A stretch of DNA of 64,000 nt from Sipunculus nudus (GCA_026874595.1 CM049320.1:40730714-40794713); one strand, 5' to 3'; counted from the first letter of the stretch, positions 9,600 through 20,690 are shown. Notes: generated from the letters alone by a model not told the origin. Numbers and translations: made by a program.

Positions 9600-12500
9600 C
9601 AAAACTTCAATATCTGATTAACTACATCACTGATGGTCATGATTTTTGGCATACATATTGATCATGAGATGTTTCATCAGGTCCTGCAGACTGGTGGCGC
9701 CACCTGTATTTTTCGATTTTTTACGAATTGTTTTCTCTATTTTTGAGACCTTTAAAAATGTGGACATCTGTTAACAGGGCACAAATCGTAAAGACTGGAC
9801 CAAGAATCTTCATTCTTGACACACAGGGAGACCCATGAAAAGTCTCCATGGAAACCGGAAATTAGGTCTCTCTTATCCACATCCTTTGAGCTATGGGGCC
9901 CCAAAGTACCCCCCAGAATAGTGAAAAATTTCATAAAAAAAACTTCAATATCTGATTAACTACATCACTGATGGTCATGATTTTTGGCATACATATTGAT
10001 CATGAGATGTTTCATCAGTTCCTGCAGACTGGTGGCGCCACCTATATTTTTCAAATTTTTACAATTTTTTTCTCTATTTTTGAGACCTTTAAGGATGTAG
10101 TTATCTGTCAACAGGGTAAAAATTGTAACGACTGGACCTAGAATCTTCATTCTTGACACACAGGGAGACCTATGAAAAGTCTCCATGGAAACCTGGAATT
10201 AGGTATCTGTTACCTATATCCTTTTAGCTATGGCACTCCAAAGTGCAGCTCAGAATAAATGGAAAATTTGATACAAAAGCTGAAGTATCTGAACAACTAA
10301 TGCAGAGATCACCATAATTGTTTGCATGGATATTGATCATGGAGTGTTTCATCAGTTTCTGCAGACTGGGTGCGCCACCTCTACTTTTTCGATTTTTTCC
10401 GATTTTTTTTTCTCTATTTTTGAGACCTTTAAAAATGTGGACATCTGTTAACAGGGCACAAATCGTAAAGACTGGACCAAGAATCTTCATTCTTGACACA
10501 CAGGGAGACCCATGAAAAGTCTCCATGGAAACCGGAAATTAGGTCTCTCTTATCCACATCTTTTGAGCTATGGGGCCCCAAAGTACCCCCCAGAATAGTG
10601 AAAAATTTCATAAAAAAACTTCAATATCTGATTAACTACATCACTGATGGTCATGATTTTTGGCATACATATTGATCATGAGATGTTTCATCAGTTCCTG
10701 CAGACTGGTGGCGCCACCTATATTTTTCAAATTTTTATAATTTTTTTCTCTATTTTTGAGACCTTTAAGGATGTAGTTATCTGTCAACAGGGTAAAAATT
10801 GTAACGACTCGACCTAGAATCTTCATTCTTGACACACAGGGAGACCTATGAAAAGTCTCCATGGAAACCTGGAATTAGGTATCTGTTACCTATATATATC
10901 CTTTTAGCTATGGCACTCCAAAGTGCAGCTCAGAATAAATGGAAAATTTGATACAAAAGCTGAAGTATCTGAACAACTAATGCAGAGATCACCATAATTG
11001 TTTGCATGGATATTGATCATGGAGTGTTTCATCAGTTTCTGCAGACTGGGTGCGCCACCTCTATTTTTTCGATTTTTTCCGATTTTTTTTCTCTATTTTT
11101 GAGACCTTTAAAAATGTGGACATCTGTTAACAGGGCACTAATCGTAAAGACTGAACCTAGAATCTTCATTCTTGACATTCTGAGAAGCCTATAAAAAGTC
11201 TCCATAGAAACCAGAAATTAGGTCTCTCTTACCCATATCCTTTGAGCTATGGGGCCCCAAAATACCCCCCCCCCCAGAATAGTGAAAAATTTCATTAAAA
11301 AAACTTCAATATCTGATTAACTACATCACTGATGGTCATGATTTTTGGCATACATATTGTTCATGAGATGTTTCATCAGTTCCTGCAGACTGGTGGCGCC
11401 TCCTACATTTTTCAAATTTTCACAATTTTTTTCTTTTTTTTTTTTTTAGACATTTAAGGATGTAGTTAGCTGTCAACAGGGTACGAATTGTAACGACTGG
11501 ACCTAGAATCTTCATTCTTGACACACAGGAAACCCATGAAAAGTCTGCATGGAAACCTAGAATTAGTTCTCTGTTACCAATATCCTTTTAGCTATGGCAC
11601 TCCAAAGTACAGCTCAGAATAATGGAAAATTTGATACAAAAGCTGAAGTATCTGAACAACTAATGCAGAGATCACCATAATTGTTTGCATGAATATTGAT
11701 CATGGAGAGTTTCATCCGTTTCTGCAGACTGGGTGCGCCACCTCTATTTTTTCGATTTTTTTACGAATTTTTTTCTCTATTTTTGAGACCTTTAAAAATG
11801 TGGACATCTGTTAACAGGGCACAAATCGTAAAACTGGACCTAGAATCTTCATTCTTGACATTCTGAGAGGCCTATGAAAAGTCTCCATAGAAACCAGAAA
11901 TTAGGTCTCTGTTACCCATATCCTTTGAGCTATGGGGCCCCAAAGTATCCCCCCCTCCCGAATAGTAAAAAATTTCATACAAAAACTTCAATATCTTATT
12001 AACTACATCACTGATGGTCATGATTTTTGGCATACATATTAATCATGAAATGTTTCATCAGTTTCTACAGACTGGTGGCGCCATCTGTATTTTTCGATTT
12101 TTTACGAATTGTTTTCTCTATTTTTGATACCTTTAAAAATGTGAACATCTGTTACCAGGGCACAAATCGGAAAGAATGCACCTAGAATCTTCATTCTTGA
12201 TATTCTGAGAGACCTATGAAAGGTCTCCATGGAATCCAGAAATCAGGTCTCTGTTACCCATATCCTTCGAGCTATGGGGCCCCAAAGTACCCACCAGAAT
12301 AGTGAAAAATTTCATACAAAAACTTCAATGTCTCATTAACTGCATCACTGATGGTCATGATTTTTGGCATACATATTGATCATGAGATGTTTCATCAGTT
12401 TCTGCAGACTGGTGGCGCCTCCTGCATTTTTCAAAATTTTGCAATTTTTTTTCTTTATTTTTGAGACCTTTAAGGATGTAGTTATCTGTCAACAGGGTAC

Positions 12501-13800
12501 GAATTGTAACGACTGGACCTAGAATCTTCATTCTTGACACACAGGGAAACCAATGAAAAGTCTGCATGGAAATCTAGAATTAGGTCTCTGTTATCCATAT
12601 CCTTTTAGCTATGGCACTCCAAAGTACAGCTCAGAATAATGGAAAATTTGATACAAAAGCTGAAGTATCTGAACAACTAATGCAGAGATCACCATAATTG
12701 TTTGCATGGATATTGATCATGGAGTGTTTCATCAGTTTCTGCAGACTGGGTGCGCCACCTCTATTTTTTCGAATTATTACGATTTTTTTTCTCTATTTTT
12801 GAGACCTTTAAAAATGTGGACATCTGTTAACAGGGCACAAATCGTAAAGACTGGACCTAGAATCTTCATTCTTGACATTCTGAGAGGCCTATGAAAAGTC
12901 TCAATAGAAACTAGGAATTAGGTCTCTGTTACCCATATCCTTCAAGCTATGGGCCCCAAAGTACCCCCCAGAATAGTGAAAAATTTCATACAAAAACTTC
13001 AATATCTCATTTACTACATCACTGATGGTCATGATTTTTGGCATACATATTGATAATGAGATGCTTTATTACTTTCTGCAGACTGGTGGCGCCTCCTGTA
13101 TTTTTCAAATTTTTACAATTTTTTTCTTTATTTTTGAGACCTTTAAGGATGTAGTTATATGTCAACAGGGTTCAAATTGTAAAGACTGGACCTAGAATCT
13201 TCATTCTTGACACACAGGGACCCATGAAAAGTCTCAATAGAAACCTGAAATTAGGTCTTTGTTATCCATATCCTTTGAGCTATGGCACTCCAAAGTACAG
13301 CTCAGAATAATGGAAAATTTGATACAAAAGCTGAAGTATCTGAACAACTAATGCAGAGATCACCATTATTGTTTGCATGGATATTGATCATGGCATGTTT
13401 CATCAGTTTCTGCAGCCTGGTGGCACCACATGTATTTGTTTGGGCTTTTTTCGAATTTTTTTCTCTATTTTTGAGACCTTTAAAGATATTAACATCTGTT
13501 AACAGGGCCCAAATCATAACAACTGCACCTAGAATCTTCATTCTTTACACACAGGGAGACCCATGAAAAATCTCCATGGAAACCTGAAATTAGGTCTCTG
13601 TTACCCTTATCCATTAAGCTGTATGGCTCCAAAATACCCCCCAGAATAATGAAAAATTTGATACAAAAGCTGAAGTATCTGAACAACTAATCCAGAGACC
13701 ACCATGCTTCTTTGCATGGATATTGACCATTAAGTCTTTTTGTTAGTTTCTGCAGACTGGTGGAGCCACCTGTAATTTTTTTAAAGTTTACGCATTTTTT
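9600..13800 (+). repeat. ~338 bp tandem monomers in two alternating types
   Basis: The landmark 'gcagactgg' recurs about every 338 bases (near 9689, 10025, 10360, 10699, 11041, 11385, 11723, 12067, 12402, 12741, 13078, 13413 and 13752, with two variant spellings). Type A monomers carry 'ctgatggtcatgattttt'; type B carry 'gcagagatcaccataatt'. They mostly alternate, giving a ~676 bp dimer. Two dimers (about 9740-10415 and 10416-11090) are almost identical, which shows a recent unit duplication inside an older array. Confidence 0.85.
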
Positions 13801-13942
13801 CTCTATTTTTTAGATATAATAATACAGACACAATCTCAGCCTGTTGGTAAATCTGTTTGATGCTTCAGTTGAATGGGTATATACTTCCATTCAGATGATA
13901 AAATTTCCTTTTGCAAATCTCTTCCCAGTCAGCTGAGCGTCA

Positions 13943-13960
13943 TGACCCATGGGTCACTTG
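13943..13960 (+). other. 3' stem-loop and terminus of HINE-like element
   Basis: Perfect 14-base palindrome TGACCCATGGGTCA followed by CTTG and then TT. The same terminus occurs at 2409-2426 and 29548-29567, and in degraded form near 18351 and 33558. Confidence 0.75.
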
Positions 13961-13962
13961 TT

Positions 13963-15052
13963 ACTGATAGTTACTACCTCTGTTTTACTAGGATTGAATT
14001 TAACGAACCAATTTTTTGCCCACTGCTCTATACATAAAATATCATTATTCAGACTATTTGACATAGAAAACATATCGCCTCCGACCACAAATAATGAAGC
14101 ATTATCAGCATACAGTCTTATATTAGTGTTTACACAATCTTTTAGGTCATTAATATAAACAAGAAACAAAAGCGGTCCCAGTATTGAGCCCTGTGGTACC
14201 CCTGCTGGAACATGCAAGTATGAAGAAGACACATTATTTGAAATTACTCTTGGTTGTCTATTAGATAAATAATCCCGTAGCCAATCTAACAATTTACCCC
14301 GGATACCAAAGACACTCAGTTTGTACAATAGCCCCTCGTGCCAGACTTTATCAAAAGCATTAGAGGCGTCCAGAGAGACAAATAAAGTTTCCTTTCCTGC
14401 ATCCATTGCATTAGAAATTATGTCATATATTTCGCATAGCTGATACGTACAAGAGTCTAGTTGCATATAAGCCGACTGTACAGTGATGAGTTTCTTATTT
14501 GAATGTAAGAAATTAAAGAGGTACTTATAAACACACTTTTCAAATATTTTTCCTACACAGCTCAGTAGTGACACAGGTCTGTAATTACCCATATTTTGTT
14601 TACATCCTTTTTTGTGGATGGGGAAGATATTGGCTAGTTTCCCCTAACATGGGAACCGTGCGATGTCTAAAGACCAGTTAAAAGATCTGCGTCAGACCTT
14701 TTGTTAATGAACTGGCACACATTTTAAGCATGCGCGGGGATATACCGTCCAGTCCACATGCTTTGTTAGAATCTAAGCTGCTTAATATATCAAAAACATC
14801 TTGTTCTGATATTGAGACTCTGTCCAATACCGCTGTGTCGTTGTGCCTCACTGGCAATGGACCGGAGCGCACATCTAATGTGGACTTCTCAACAAAATAT
14901 TTATTTAGACACTCAGCCTTTTCTGATTCATTGGCAACGACGTTATTGTCAGCTAGAAGCGGAGGGATCGAATTTGAGACAGATGTCTTTTTAAAGTATG
15001 TCTTAACAAATTTCCACCATAATTTTGGTGGAACCGAAGTCGGGGAGTTCAC
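13963..15052 (-). pseudogene. LINE ORF2 reverse transcriptase core
   Basis: Two frames (15052-14678 and 14592-13963) separated by a short frameshifted stretch. The first has NKACGLDGISPRMLK, the RT 0/1 motif of LINEs. The second has NYRPVSLLS (residues 3-11), motif A LDASNAFDKV (74-83) with both aspartates, GVPQGSILGPLLF (131-143) and LYADNASLF (160-168). The catalytic box is YADN rather than YADD, so a catalytic aspartate is lost. It ends at WFVKFNPSKTEVVTI, directly at the insertion point of the HINE-like element. It cannot be active. Confidence 0.9.
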
Positions 15053-16354
15053 CTTTTCGTCAATTTTTTTTTATAATATTCATATTTCGCACTGCGTATT
15101 TGATCAATGACCATGTTACGAGCACGCCGAAAGAGAGCCCAGTGCTCCTCTCTGTTAGTCCTTTTAGCCCGAGTATGAAGCCTATTTCTATGTCTTATGT
15201 GACTCCCGAGGTGACTGGTAAACCATGGTTTATCAGATCTTCTAATTCTAACCATTTTATTCGGAATAAGTTCATTTATAGCGGATGTAAAATCTCGAGT
15301 CCATTTTTCAACACAGCAGTCGATATCACGTGACATATCTAAACGATGTCTAGCCACTGTTGTATTAAGGCCAAGAACATTAGCTATGTCATATTTATAA
15401 ATTTTTCTCTCGAAACATCCATTCTTTTTGAGTTTCATATTCAGTTTAATATAGACTGGATTGTGGTCACTGCAGAAAGGCGGAATTGTACCTGCCTCTA
15501 GAATTAAGTCATTAAACGTAACAGCAATTAGGTCAATACAAGTGGCACTATTACTAGTTATTCTAGTGGGCTCATCTATCACATTGGTGAATGTAAAAGT
15601 TTACATTATGCGTTTAAAAATCGTGCTTGGTGCGCTCGGGCTCATCATGTCTGCATTAAAGTCCCCTGTTATTATAATACGATCAATATTTTCCCCTTTC
15701 GCGGCTTCCAACGACGTTTTCTAAGTGTGACCAGAATTCTGTTCTCTCATTAGGTGCCCGGTAATAAACCCCTATTAATAGTTTACATGGACCCTGTAAT
15801 TCGGCCCACACACATTCCACACTTTGAATTTCCAGATCATTGCGGCGCCATATTGGTTAATCAGAAACTGCATAAAGTGCAACTCCCCCGCCCCTACTAC
15901 CAGCCCGGTCATGCCTGTACGGCTCCTGAAATCCGCTTATGTTAATCTGACTGTTATCTATGCTTGGATTCAACCAAGTCTCAGTGAGTGCGATTATGTC
16001 ATAATGACCTAACTCTGCTGAAACACTGTCCACCTTGTTCGTCAGACTCCTGACGTTTGGGTGTGCCATGGATAATGAACGTGACGCTCTAACTGTACCG
16101 GCTGGTCCTGGGTTAGGGTGAATGTCCCCTGAGTTACATAATAACACCTTAAATAGATTGTACACACAATACAAACGCACCTTCTGACCTTTTCTACAAC
16201 TAAATACAATTATTTTTGTTCTTAAAATAGCTCTGCTCTGGGTCCCAGAAGTATCGTTGGCTCGTTTGTCATGATAATTATTCAGCATAGTCAGTCGATG
16301 ACCAAACATTAGGCCTATTTTGTAAACAGAACAAACGAGCCCATTGCATAACAT
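15049..16354 (-). pseudogene. LINE ORF2 N-terminal part: 2A-like motif and AP endonuclease
   Basis: Starts at an ATG (16354) and carries the 2A-like GDIHPNPGP (residues 76-84). Next come the endonuclease motifs HPNVRSLTNKVDSV and IALTETWL (catalytic glutamate) in the frame ending at 15857. The frame then shifts; around 15695-15640 the GDFNADM motif is readable, and from 15582 the segment TSNSATCIDLI and CSDHNPVY (catalytic SDH) follow. The stretch to 15049 is the endonuclease-RT linker. At least two frame changes break the protein. All catalytic motifs are still recognisable, so decay is moderate. Confidence 0.85.
16103..16129 (-). other. 2A-like ribosome-skipping motif in LINE ORF2
   Basis: Encodes GDIHPNPGP preceded by hydrophobic VLLCNS. 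Known 2A peptides end in D(V/I)ExNPGP; here the glutamate is histidine. 2A-like sequences near the N terminus of ORF2 are known in some invertebrate LINEs. Whether the histidine form is active cannot be told from sequence. Confidence 0.6.
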
Positions 16355-16847
16355 AACACCTACGTAGACCTCTTGCTCTCATGATGTTTGGAGGTGTGCC
16401 GAATTCGTAAAATTGTTGCTCATTGTGACAGTGTAATACAATAATTCTTGTTATTGAGCTAATCAGCCATACTGGTAAAATGTTAAAACATGCTACAATA
16501 CAAGAAATATAATTAAAAAGTGCATTTTCGCCATTGAGAAAACAATGTAAACAAAATAAACATATGTATATCATATTTGACCTATTCATGGTAATTACGG
16601 TTTCCGTGGGCTCGATCTCTGTAGTTCAGACGGTTTGCAAATTTAACACTGCAAGGTCTGCTTGATTACGGCAGTCGTATATATACTTTTGGCAACACAA
16701 ATATATGTATATGTCAATGAATACGAACGCACACACATGCGTATATATAAATGCAAATTTTTAACATTTGTGTACATACATTACTGAGACGGATTTATGT
16801 TGTTCAGTCTACAATTTTAAAAGACCGCACAGTCCAATCTATAATGA

Positions 16848-17767
16848 TTATTGTCCAGTTCTAAGCGACAAAAGCTGTTCAACATTTATAACACGGACTA
16901 CCTTTAGCGTGTTTCCGCTCTTGATCCTGACAAACACATTGCCATCAGCTGTCCAGGTATCCTCGACTTGTTTCTGGCGTTTCATATCACGACAGTGATA
17001 CCCCAGAGTAGCACGATACTGAGTTAAATCTTCGGCCATGAATATGTTACTTCCTTTTAACTTGGCCTTAGACTTGAACACCCTGGATCGGATTCGGTAA
17101 TTACAGAAACGTACGATAACAGGTCTTGGCCTACCGTTCCTGTTCTGTTTACCGGCCCTGTGCGATCTCTGGATATCCGATAAATCAGTATCCTCAGTAC
17201 CCAGCTTTCTTTTACATATATCCAGTACAATATCATCAGTGATTTCTCCTTCACTTTCAGCTACTCCAAATATACGTAAGTTCATTCTCCGGGAATATTG
17301 CTCCAGGGCATCTACTTCAACTTGCAACTCGTCATTCTGCTTTTTCAATAATTTTATTTCATTTTCTTGAGCGGTCATAGTGTCTTTCTGCTTTTGAATC
17401 TCTTTTCCCTGACTTTCGACTTGAGTTGACAATGCATTAATGACTGAGGTAACAGCCGCCGTCATTTTGGGTTCAAGGAAGGGCCATGATAGCTCCAACA
17501 AAGCACTCACAACTCTAATATCGGCTAGTGCTATACGGGCAAAGCCTTGGCGAGGGTTTCAGTTAAGTTTACACCGAGCAGTTCGTCTGAGGTTAAAGTA
17601 CTATGCTCACCTGTTGATTCTCTTTTTCTTTTCGCATCTGGCTTATCATTTGCTTTAGGAGTGTATTCCAAAAGTTTTGAAGATAAAGTATTATCCATAA
17701 TTGGTTGAGATTCTTCGTATACAGTCTGCAGTGAATCACGAATTGCTTCTCCGAGTATTCCCGCCAT
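16848..17767 (-). pseudogene. LINE ORF1 (coiled coil plus RRM nucleic-acid chaperone)
   Basis: Two frames (17767-17531 and 17510-16848) joined by one frameshift; together about 300 residues, a usual ORF1 length. The first part is hydrophilic and ends in a KRKRE-type basic patch region. In the second part, residues 18-72 form a heptad-like coiled coil rich in E, K and Q. Then QYSRRMNLRIFGV (71-83) opens an RRM-like domain, with RPVIVRF near 128-134, and a basic C-terminal domain follows, with DLTQYRATLG near 161-170. This layout matches the trimeric L1-type ORF1p fold seen in several LINE clades. It would bind the element RNA in the RNP. Confidence 0.8.
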
Positions 17768-17970
17768 ATTCGATGCTTCTTTAAGTGAGGTATTGAAAGT
17801 TCTGTTTCACCTTAAAATTACAAAAATATATTCCTTTTTGTGTACCTCGGTTAATAATTCAGTCCATTGCTTTGGTTGCGTGTATTTGCAATGTTAATAT
17901 TTCTTACTTCACATAAAAACACCCACACCGTTAAGCGTGGACTTCACCGTCCGCCATCTTGGAAAAACAG

Positions 17971-18300
17971 TTAAACCTCATTTAGAACGTTGACTCTGTC
18001 AGCATGCCATAAAATCGGCTCAAAATCTTTTTCAAGAAATGTCGTGATAATTTGAATAATTTGTGAAATTATCACTGCTAATTTTTCAGGAAAAATGATT
18101 TTCACCACATCTTTTTTATATAAAGATATAAATTCTGATAATGGTGATCCATTCATAAGCCAACGTTTTCACGTGGGTATGAAATTTTATTGATGTGATT
18201 TGTGGGTAAGCTAAAATCACTTTCAAATTCTATGTGAGGTTAACATTCAGCTTCTGTATATTTTAAAGGGTCACTTCTTGGATACTATAATGCAGATAGA
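17971..18300. other. Short unassigned gap between LINE and family A 3' relic
   Basis: A 61-codon minus frame (18156-17971) has no recognised motif and starts at the LINE 5' boundary. Nothing else seen. Confidence 0.3.
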
Positions 18301-18310
18301 TCTTTGTATA

Positions 18311-18352
18311 AGTTGACAGATAAGTTGAGCGTCAGGACCTTGGGTCACTTGT
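18311..18352 (+). mobile_element. Degraded solo 3' terminus of the family A HINE-like element
   Basis: Reads GTTGAGCGTCAGGACC then TTGGGTCACTTG and TT, matching the family terminus with a few changes in the palindrome. No monomers precede it. Confidence 0.5.
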
Positions 18353-18615
18353 TTGACCCAGCAATGTAAACACGCTTTTATCATCCACGAAGTCCTGAAG
18401 GTTGAAATTTGTTGGGGGAAAAAGATTACAGTGTGAATAAAGATGCATCTCACATTAGTAACAAGATTTACAAAAGTACTCTGTGATTTCAGATCTTGAA
18501 TAAAAACGTGGGCACACACCCCATCCGATTGGAGAGAACAATAGCAAAAGGGGAATTTGTGGATATCCGAGCACCCACTTCAAAGGCGACAAGTTTCGAC
18601 TCTTCAGTGTGAACG

Positions 18616-19626
18616 ATGGAACTGTTTCGCTTCAAATACCTTCCTTTGCTGATATTCTGTATGGCCTTCATTTTAATTGTTCTTTTGTCCAAAAGAAATT
18701 ATGTGTATGACCGATCGTTTCTTTTTCCTGGTGGTTACAAAATGAAACCAGTCGGAAGTTATTCGGATGGACCTAGAGATCACGGATATGTCCAGAACAA
18801 GCAAACAAAAAGGAAGTGTGTGGTCATTGACGCACGTAAACCAAACGACGCCAACTACGAGTGTGTTGTCACCAAGACAGACCCGCCGTACACTGTGTGT
18901 ATTTATGATATTAAAAAAGACAATGAGATATCATTGCATTTGAAAAAGTATGGCGCCTGGGAAGGGTCGTACATGCCGACATTTACAGCGATGTTAAAGA
19001 AATTCTCCAACCTAGGTTTTATAGATATTGGCGCAAACATCGCGGTGTATGGACTATTAGCCGCCACAATGGGACACAAGACCGTTGTCGTGGAACCGTG
19101 GCCGGAGCATGTATCACATATCCATAAGTCGGTCAAGGTCGGTAAACTGGAGGACAAGGTGACAATAGTACAAAACGCAATTGCTGACATATACGAAAAT
19201 TTCACAGCTGTATTTGCTTACGGGACTGAAAATCAAGGCGCCTTAAGAATGGCCCCATATAAAGGTCAAGGTCCCTTGATGCAGTCTGTCTTAATGGAAG
19301 ACCTATTGGAAGTTATTGATTTTAACGTGGCCATCATGAAAATTGACGCCGAGGGTTACGAGGATAAGGCGTTTAAAAATTCAACTCATTTCTTTCAGAA
19401 GATATTTGTCCCTTACATTTTAATGGAGTGGGCGTTTCCGCTTCATGTATTCATGAAAGATACGGCCCGCGTGGAAGGGCTTATTTCCACCATGACCAAC
19501 AAAGGCTATGAACCATGCGCTTATAGCTATAAACCCCCATACCATATGACTGCTCTGAACATTACACAGTGGACGAAATGGCCTCTTGACATAATTTGGC
19601 GCCACGTGTTACTTGGAGCACTTTGA
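18616..19626 (+). CDS. FkbM-family methyltransferase-like type II membrane protein
   Basis: An intact 336-residue protein with no intron in the coding part. Residues 8-25 form one hydrophobic segment preceded by basic residues, so a Golgi/ER type II anchor with a lumenal catalytic domain is likely. The domain resembles FkbM (Methyltransf_21) SAM-dependent methyltransferases: FIDIGANIAVYGLLAA (135-150) is SAM motif I, VVVEPWPE (157-164) follows with the acidic residue ending beta-2, and KIDAEGYE (242-249) is the typical D-x-EG-x-E motif. Motif I has an alanine (GANIA) where many members have glycine. FkbM proteins usually O-methylate small molecules or sugars; the substrate here is unknown. 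The ATG is supported by an in-frame TGA two codons upstream. A possible splice acceptor (TGTGATTTCAG, ending 18492) suggests an upstream 5' UTR exon. AATAAA lies at 19815-19820. Codon use and openness stand out from all neighbours. Confidence 0.9.
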   Translation: MELFRFKYLPLLIFCMAFILIVLLSKRNYVYDRSFLFPGGYKMKPVGSYSDGPRDHGYVQNKQTKRKCVVIDARKPNDANYECVVTKTDPPYTVCIYDIKKDNEISLHLKKYGAWEGSYMPTFTAMLKKFSNLGFIDIGANIAVYGLLAATMGHKTVVVEPWPEHVSHIHKSVKVGKLEDKVTIVQNAIADIYENFTAVFAYGTENQGALRMAPYKGQGPLMQSVLMEDLLEVIDFNVAIMKIDAEGYEDKAFKNSTHFFQKIFVPYILMEWAFPLHVFMKDTARVEGLISTMTNKGYEPCAYSYKPPYHMTALNITQWTKWPLDIIWRHVLLGAL

Positions 19627-19814
19627 AGCTGGGTTCCGACAACGGATACAGACAGTTACTGGCACATATATAGTGTTTCCACAGTGTTTCCACATATCCT
19701 GCGTCCGTATTAGTGGCAATGAACTGACGTTTGAACACATATCACAGGGGCGTATATGAGAATTTTGATTGGTTAGAATCGCTGCTTACGTCCAGTCATC
19801 TCGCCAGGAATTTG

Positions 19815-19820
19815 AATAAA
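19815..19820 (+). terminator. Polyadenylation signal AATAAA
   Basis: Canonical hexamer 189 bases after the stop codon of the methyltransferase-like gene, giving a 3' UTR of about 200-220 bases. Confidence 0.6.
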
Positions 19821-19839
19821 AATGCATTACATGTGTAAA

Positions 19840-20340
19840 GTTTTCCGTATTTAATCTCTCCCCCAATTTCTAGGTCATGCCCGCTCAATTCAATTAGTAT
19901 GGCATCTACACGTGATATTTTGTCGGTTACTACCAGGGAAGGGTTGTTCACCAATAAAAATTATGATATGTTATATGATAAATATACCAATTGTTCGAAA
20001 AATTTTACAATATATAAACACGTTTATTGTGGGCTAGCTTTATTTGTTTGGGTGAGTCAGCAACTGATAACGTTCGCAATTCGACTGTGATATATATACT
20101 TAAACCCTTCATACTAGAAATAACGAGAGACGTATTGGGCCGTAATGACAGAAACTTTTATGTCATAGCAATGGGCCACGTAAAAGTCCCCATCTATATA
20201 TGTGACACAATATATGTGAACGGAAATATAACATGCATCTCATGAAGATATACAGACAAGCCTAAAATATAATCTTAGCAAAAAACGGTGCGTCCACCCG
20301 ATCTGAACAGATGTCCAAAGGTGTGGGAGGGAGGGTTATT
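19840..20340. other. Unassigned sequence downstream of the methyltransferase-like gene
   Basis: Short frames (19899-20090 and 20027-20245) overlap each other and show no recognised motif. Confidence 0.3.
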
Positions 20341-20690
20341 TCAGCAGTGCATCGTGCGAATGGCGCTGGCGAAAGGTCCCCGTGTGCGATATTTAGTTCG
20401 CCTTACGTAAAAACTGCTCAAAACACAACCAATATCGAACACGAACAGTGGCTGATTTAGATCGGCATTGAGCTTGTTAAAACGCATTTCCATATATGAT
20501 TTCATGGCGCAATGGGCACATACTTTGGTTTGAGAACAGCGGATATGTATATCTATACCGTATCTACTCTTGTCAGTTTTCGAATCTTTTAAATGGAGGG
20601 TAATATATGGTGGCGCATGAGCATGTTCAAATATAATATCATTCAATGTGAGGTGTACTTCCTCATCGAACTTGGATTCATTTATTAATT
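20341..20690 (-). pseudogene. Tyrosine recombinase fragment (DIRS/Ngaro- or Crypton-type)
   Basis: One frame on the minus strand, open from about 20690 through 20341. It reads EEVHLTLNDIIFEHAH, then YITLHLKDSKTDKSRYGIDI, then CAHCAMKSYM and NQPLFVFDIG. In tyrosine recombinases of eukaryotic YR transposons the matching blocks are 'HLT..D', 'L.IK.SKTDPFRKG..I', 'CP..A...Y' and 'PLF.F.DG'. The lysine of the SKTD turn is the likely catalytic beta-2/beta-3 lysine. The C-terminal HxxR and tyrosine boxes are missing; the frame ends in an unrelated-looking tail inside a 63 bp repeat. A dead fragment; the YR class cannot be decided. Confidence 0.55.
20348..20410 (+). repeat. Exact 63 bp direct repeat, copy 1
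   Basis: Identical to 20994-21056. It overlaps the 3' end of the tyrosine-recombinase fragment. Confidence 0.95.

Larger units (their letters stand above)
9341..13960 (+). mobile_element. Helentron/HINE-like element, family A, copy inserted in a LINE
   Basis: The 5' end at 9341 is a 30-base hairpin (AGCTCAGC paired with GCTGAGCT, GACT with AGTC), followed by a TTTGTCCGTCGTCCGTC-type simple stretch. The body is about thirteen ~338 bp monomers. A unique block (about 13770-13920) leads to the sub-terminal repeat AGTCAGCTGAGC (13927-13938), an exact 12-base inverse of the 5' end. Next come the palindrome TGACCCATGGGTCA (13943-13956) and CTTG|TT. The lack of a target duplication, insertion at a T-run, sub-terminal inverted repeats, 3' stem-loop and tandem-repeat core all match Helentron-associated non-autonomous elements (HINEs) rather than canonical Helitrons. 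No Rep/helicase gene is present, so mobilisation would need another element. Minus-strand frames across monomers are repeat artefacts. Confidence 0.75.
8390..17970 (-). mobile_element. Near-full-length degenerate LINE (CR1/L2-like), split by a HINE-like element
   Basis: Reading leftward on the minus strand, the parts come in normal LINE order: a GC-rich 5' start near 17970 containing 'CCAAGATGGCGGACGG'; ORF1 (17767-16848); a 2A-like motif (16129-16103); an apurinic-type endonuclease (about 16060-15400); reverse transcriptase (about 15050-13963); then, after a 4.6 kb inserted element (9341-13960), the RT C-terminal part and a Cys/His-rich tail ending at 8390. Several frameshifts and stops make it inactive. 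The domain order, the 'SILGPLLFLVYINDL' style and the terminal C..C/H motif fit the Jockey superfamily (CR1/L2 group); the clade is an inference. The end of the 3' UTR was not located; it could extend to about 8110. Confidence 0.85.

Noticed and set aside
9752-13686. Many 60-100 codon minus-strand frames sharing 'GNRDLISGFHGDFSWVSL'-type text
   Set aside because: They repeat with each ~338 bp monomer, break at different places and have no start or domain in common with known proteins. They are translation artefacts of the repeat.
14730-15110. 126-codon plus-strand frame
   Set aside because: It is antisense to the LINE RT linker region and is a shadow.
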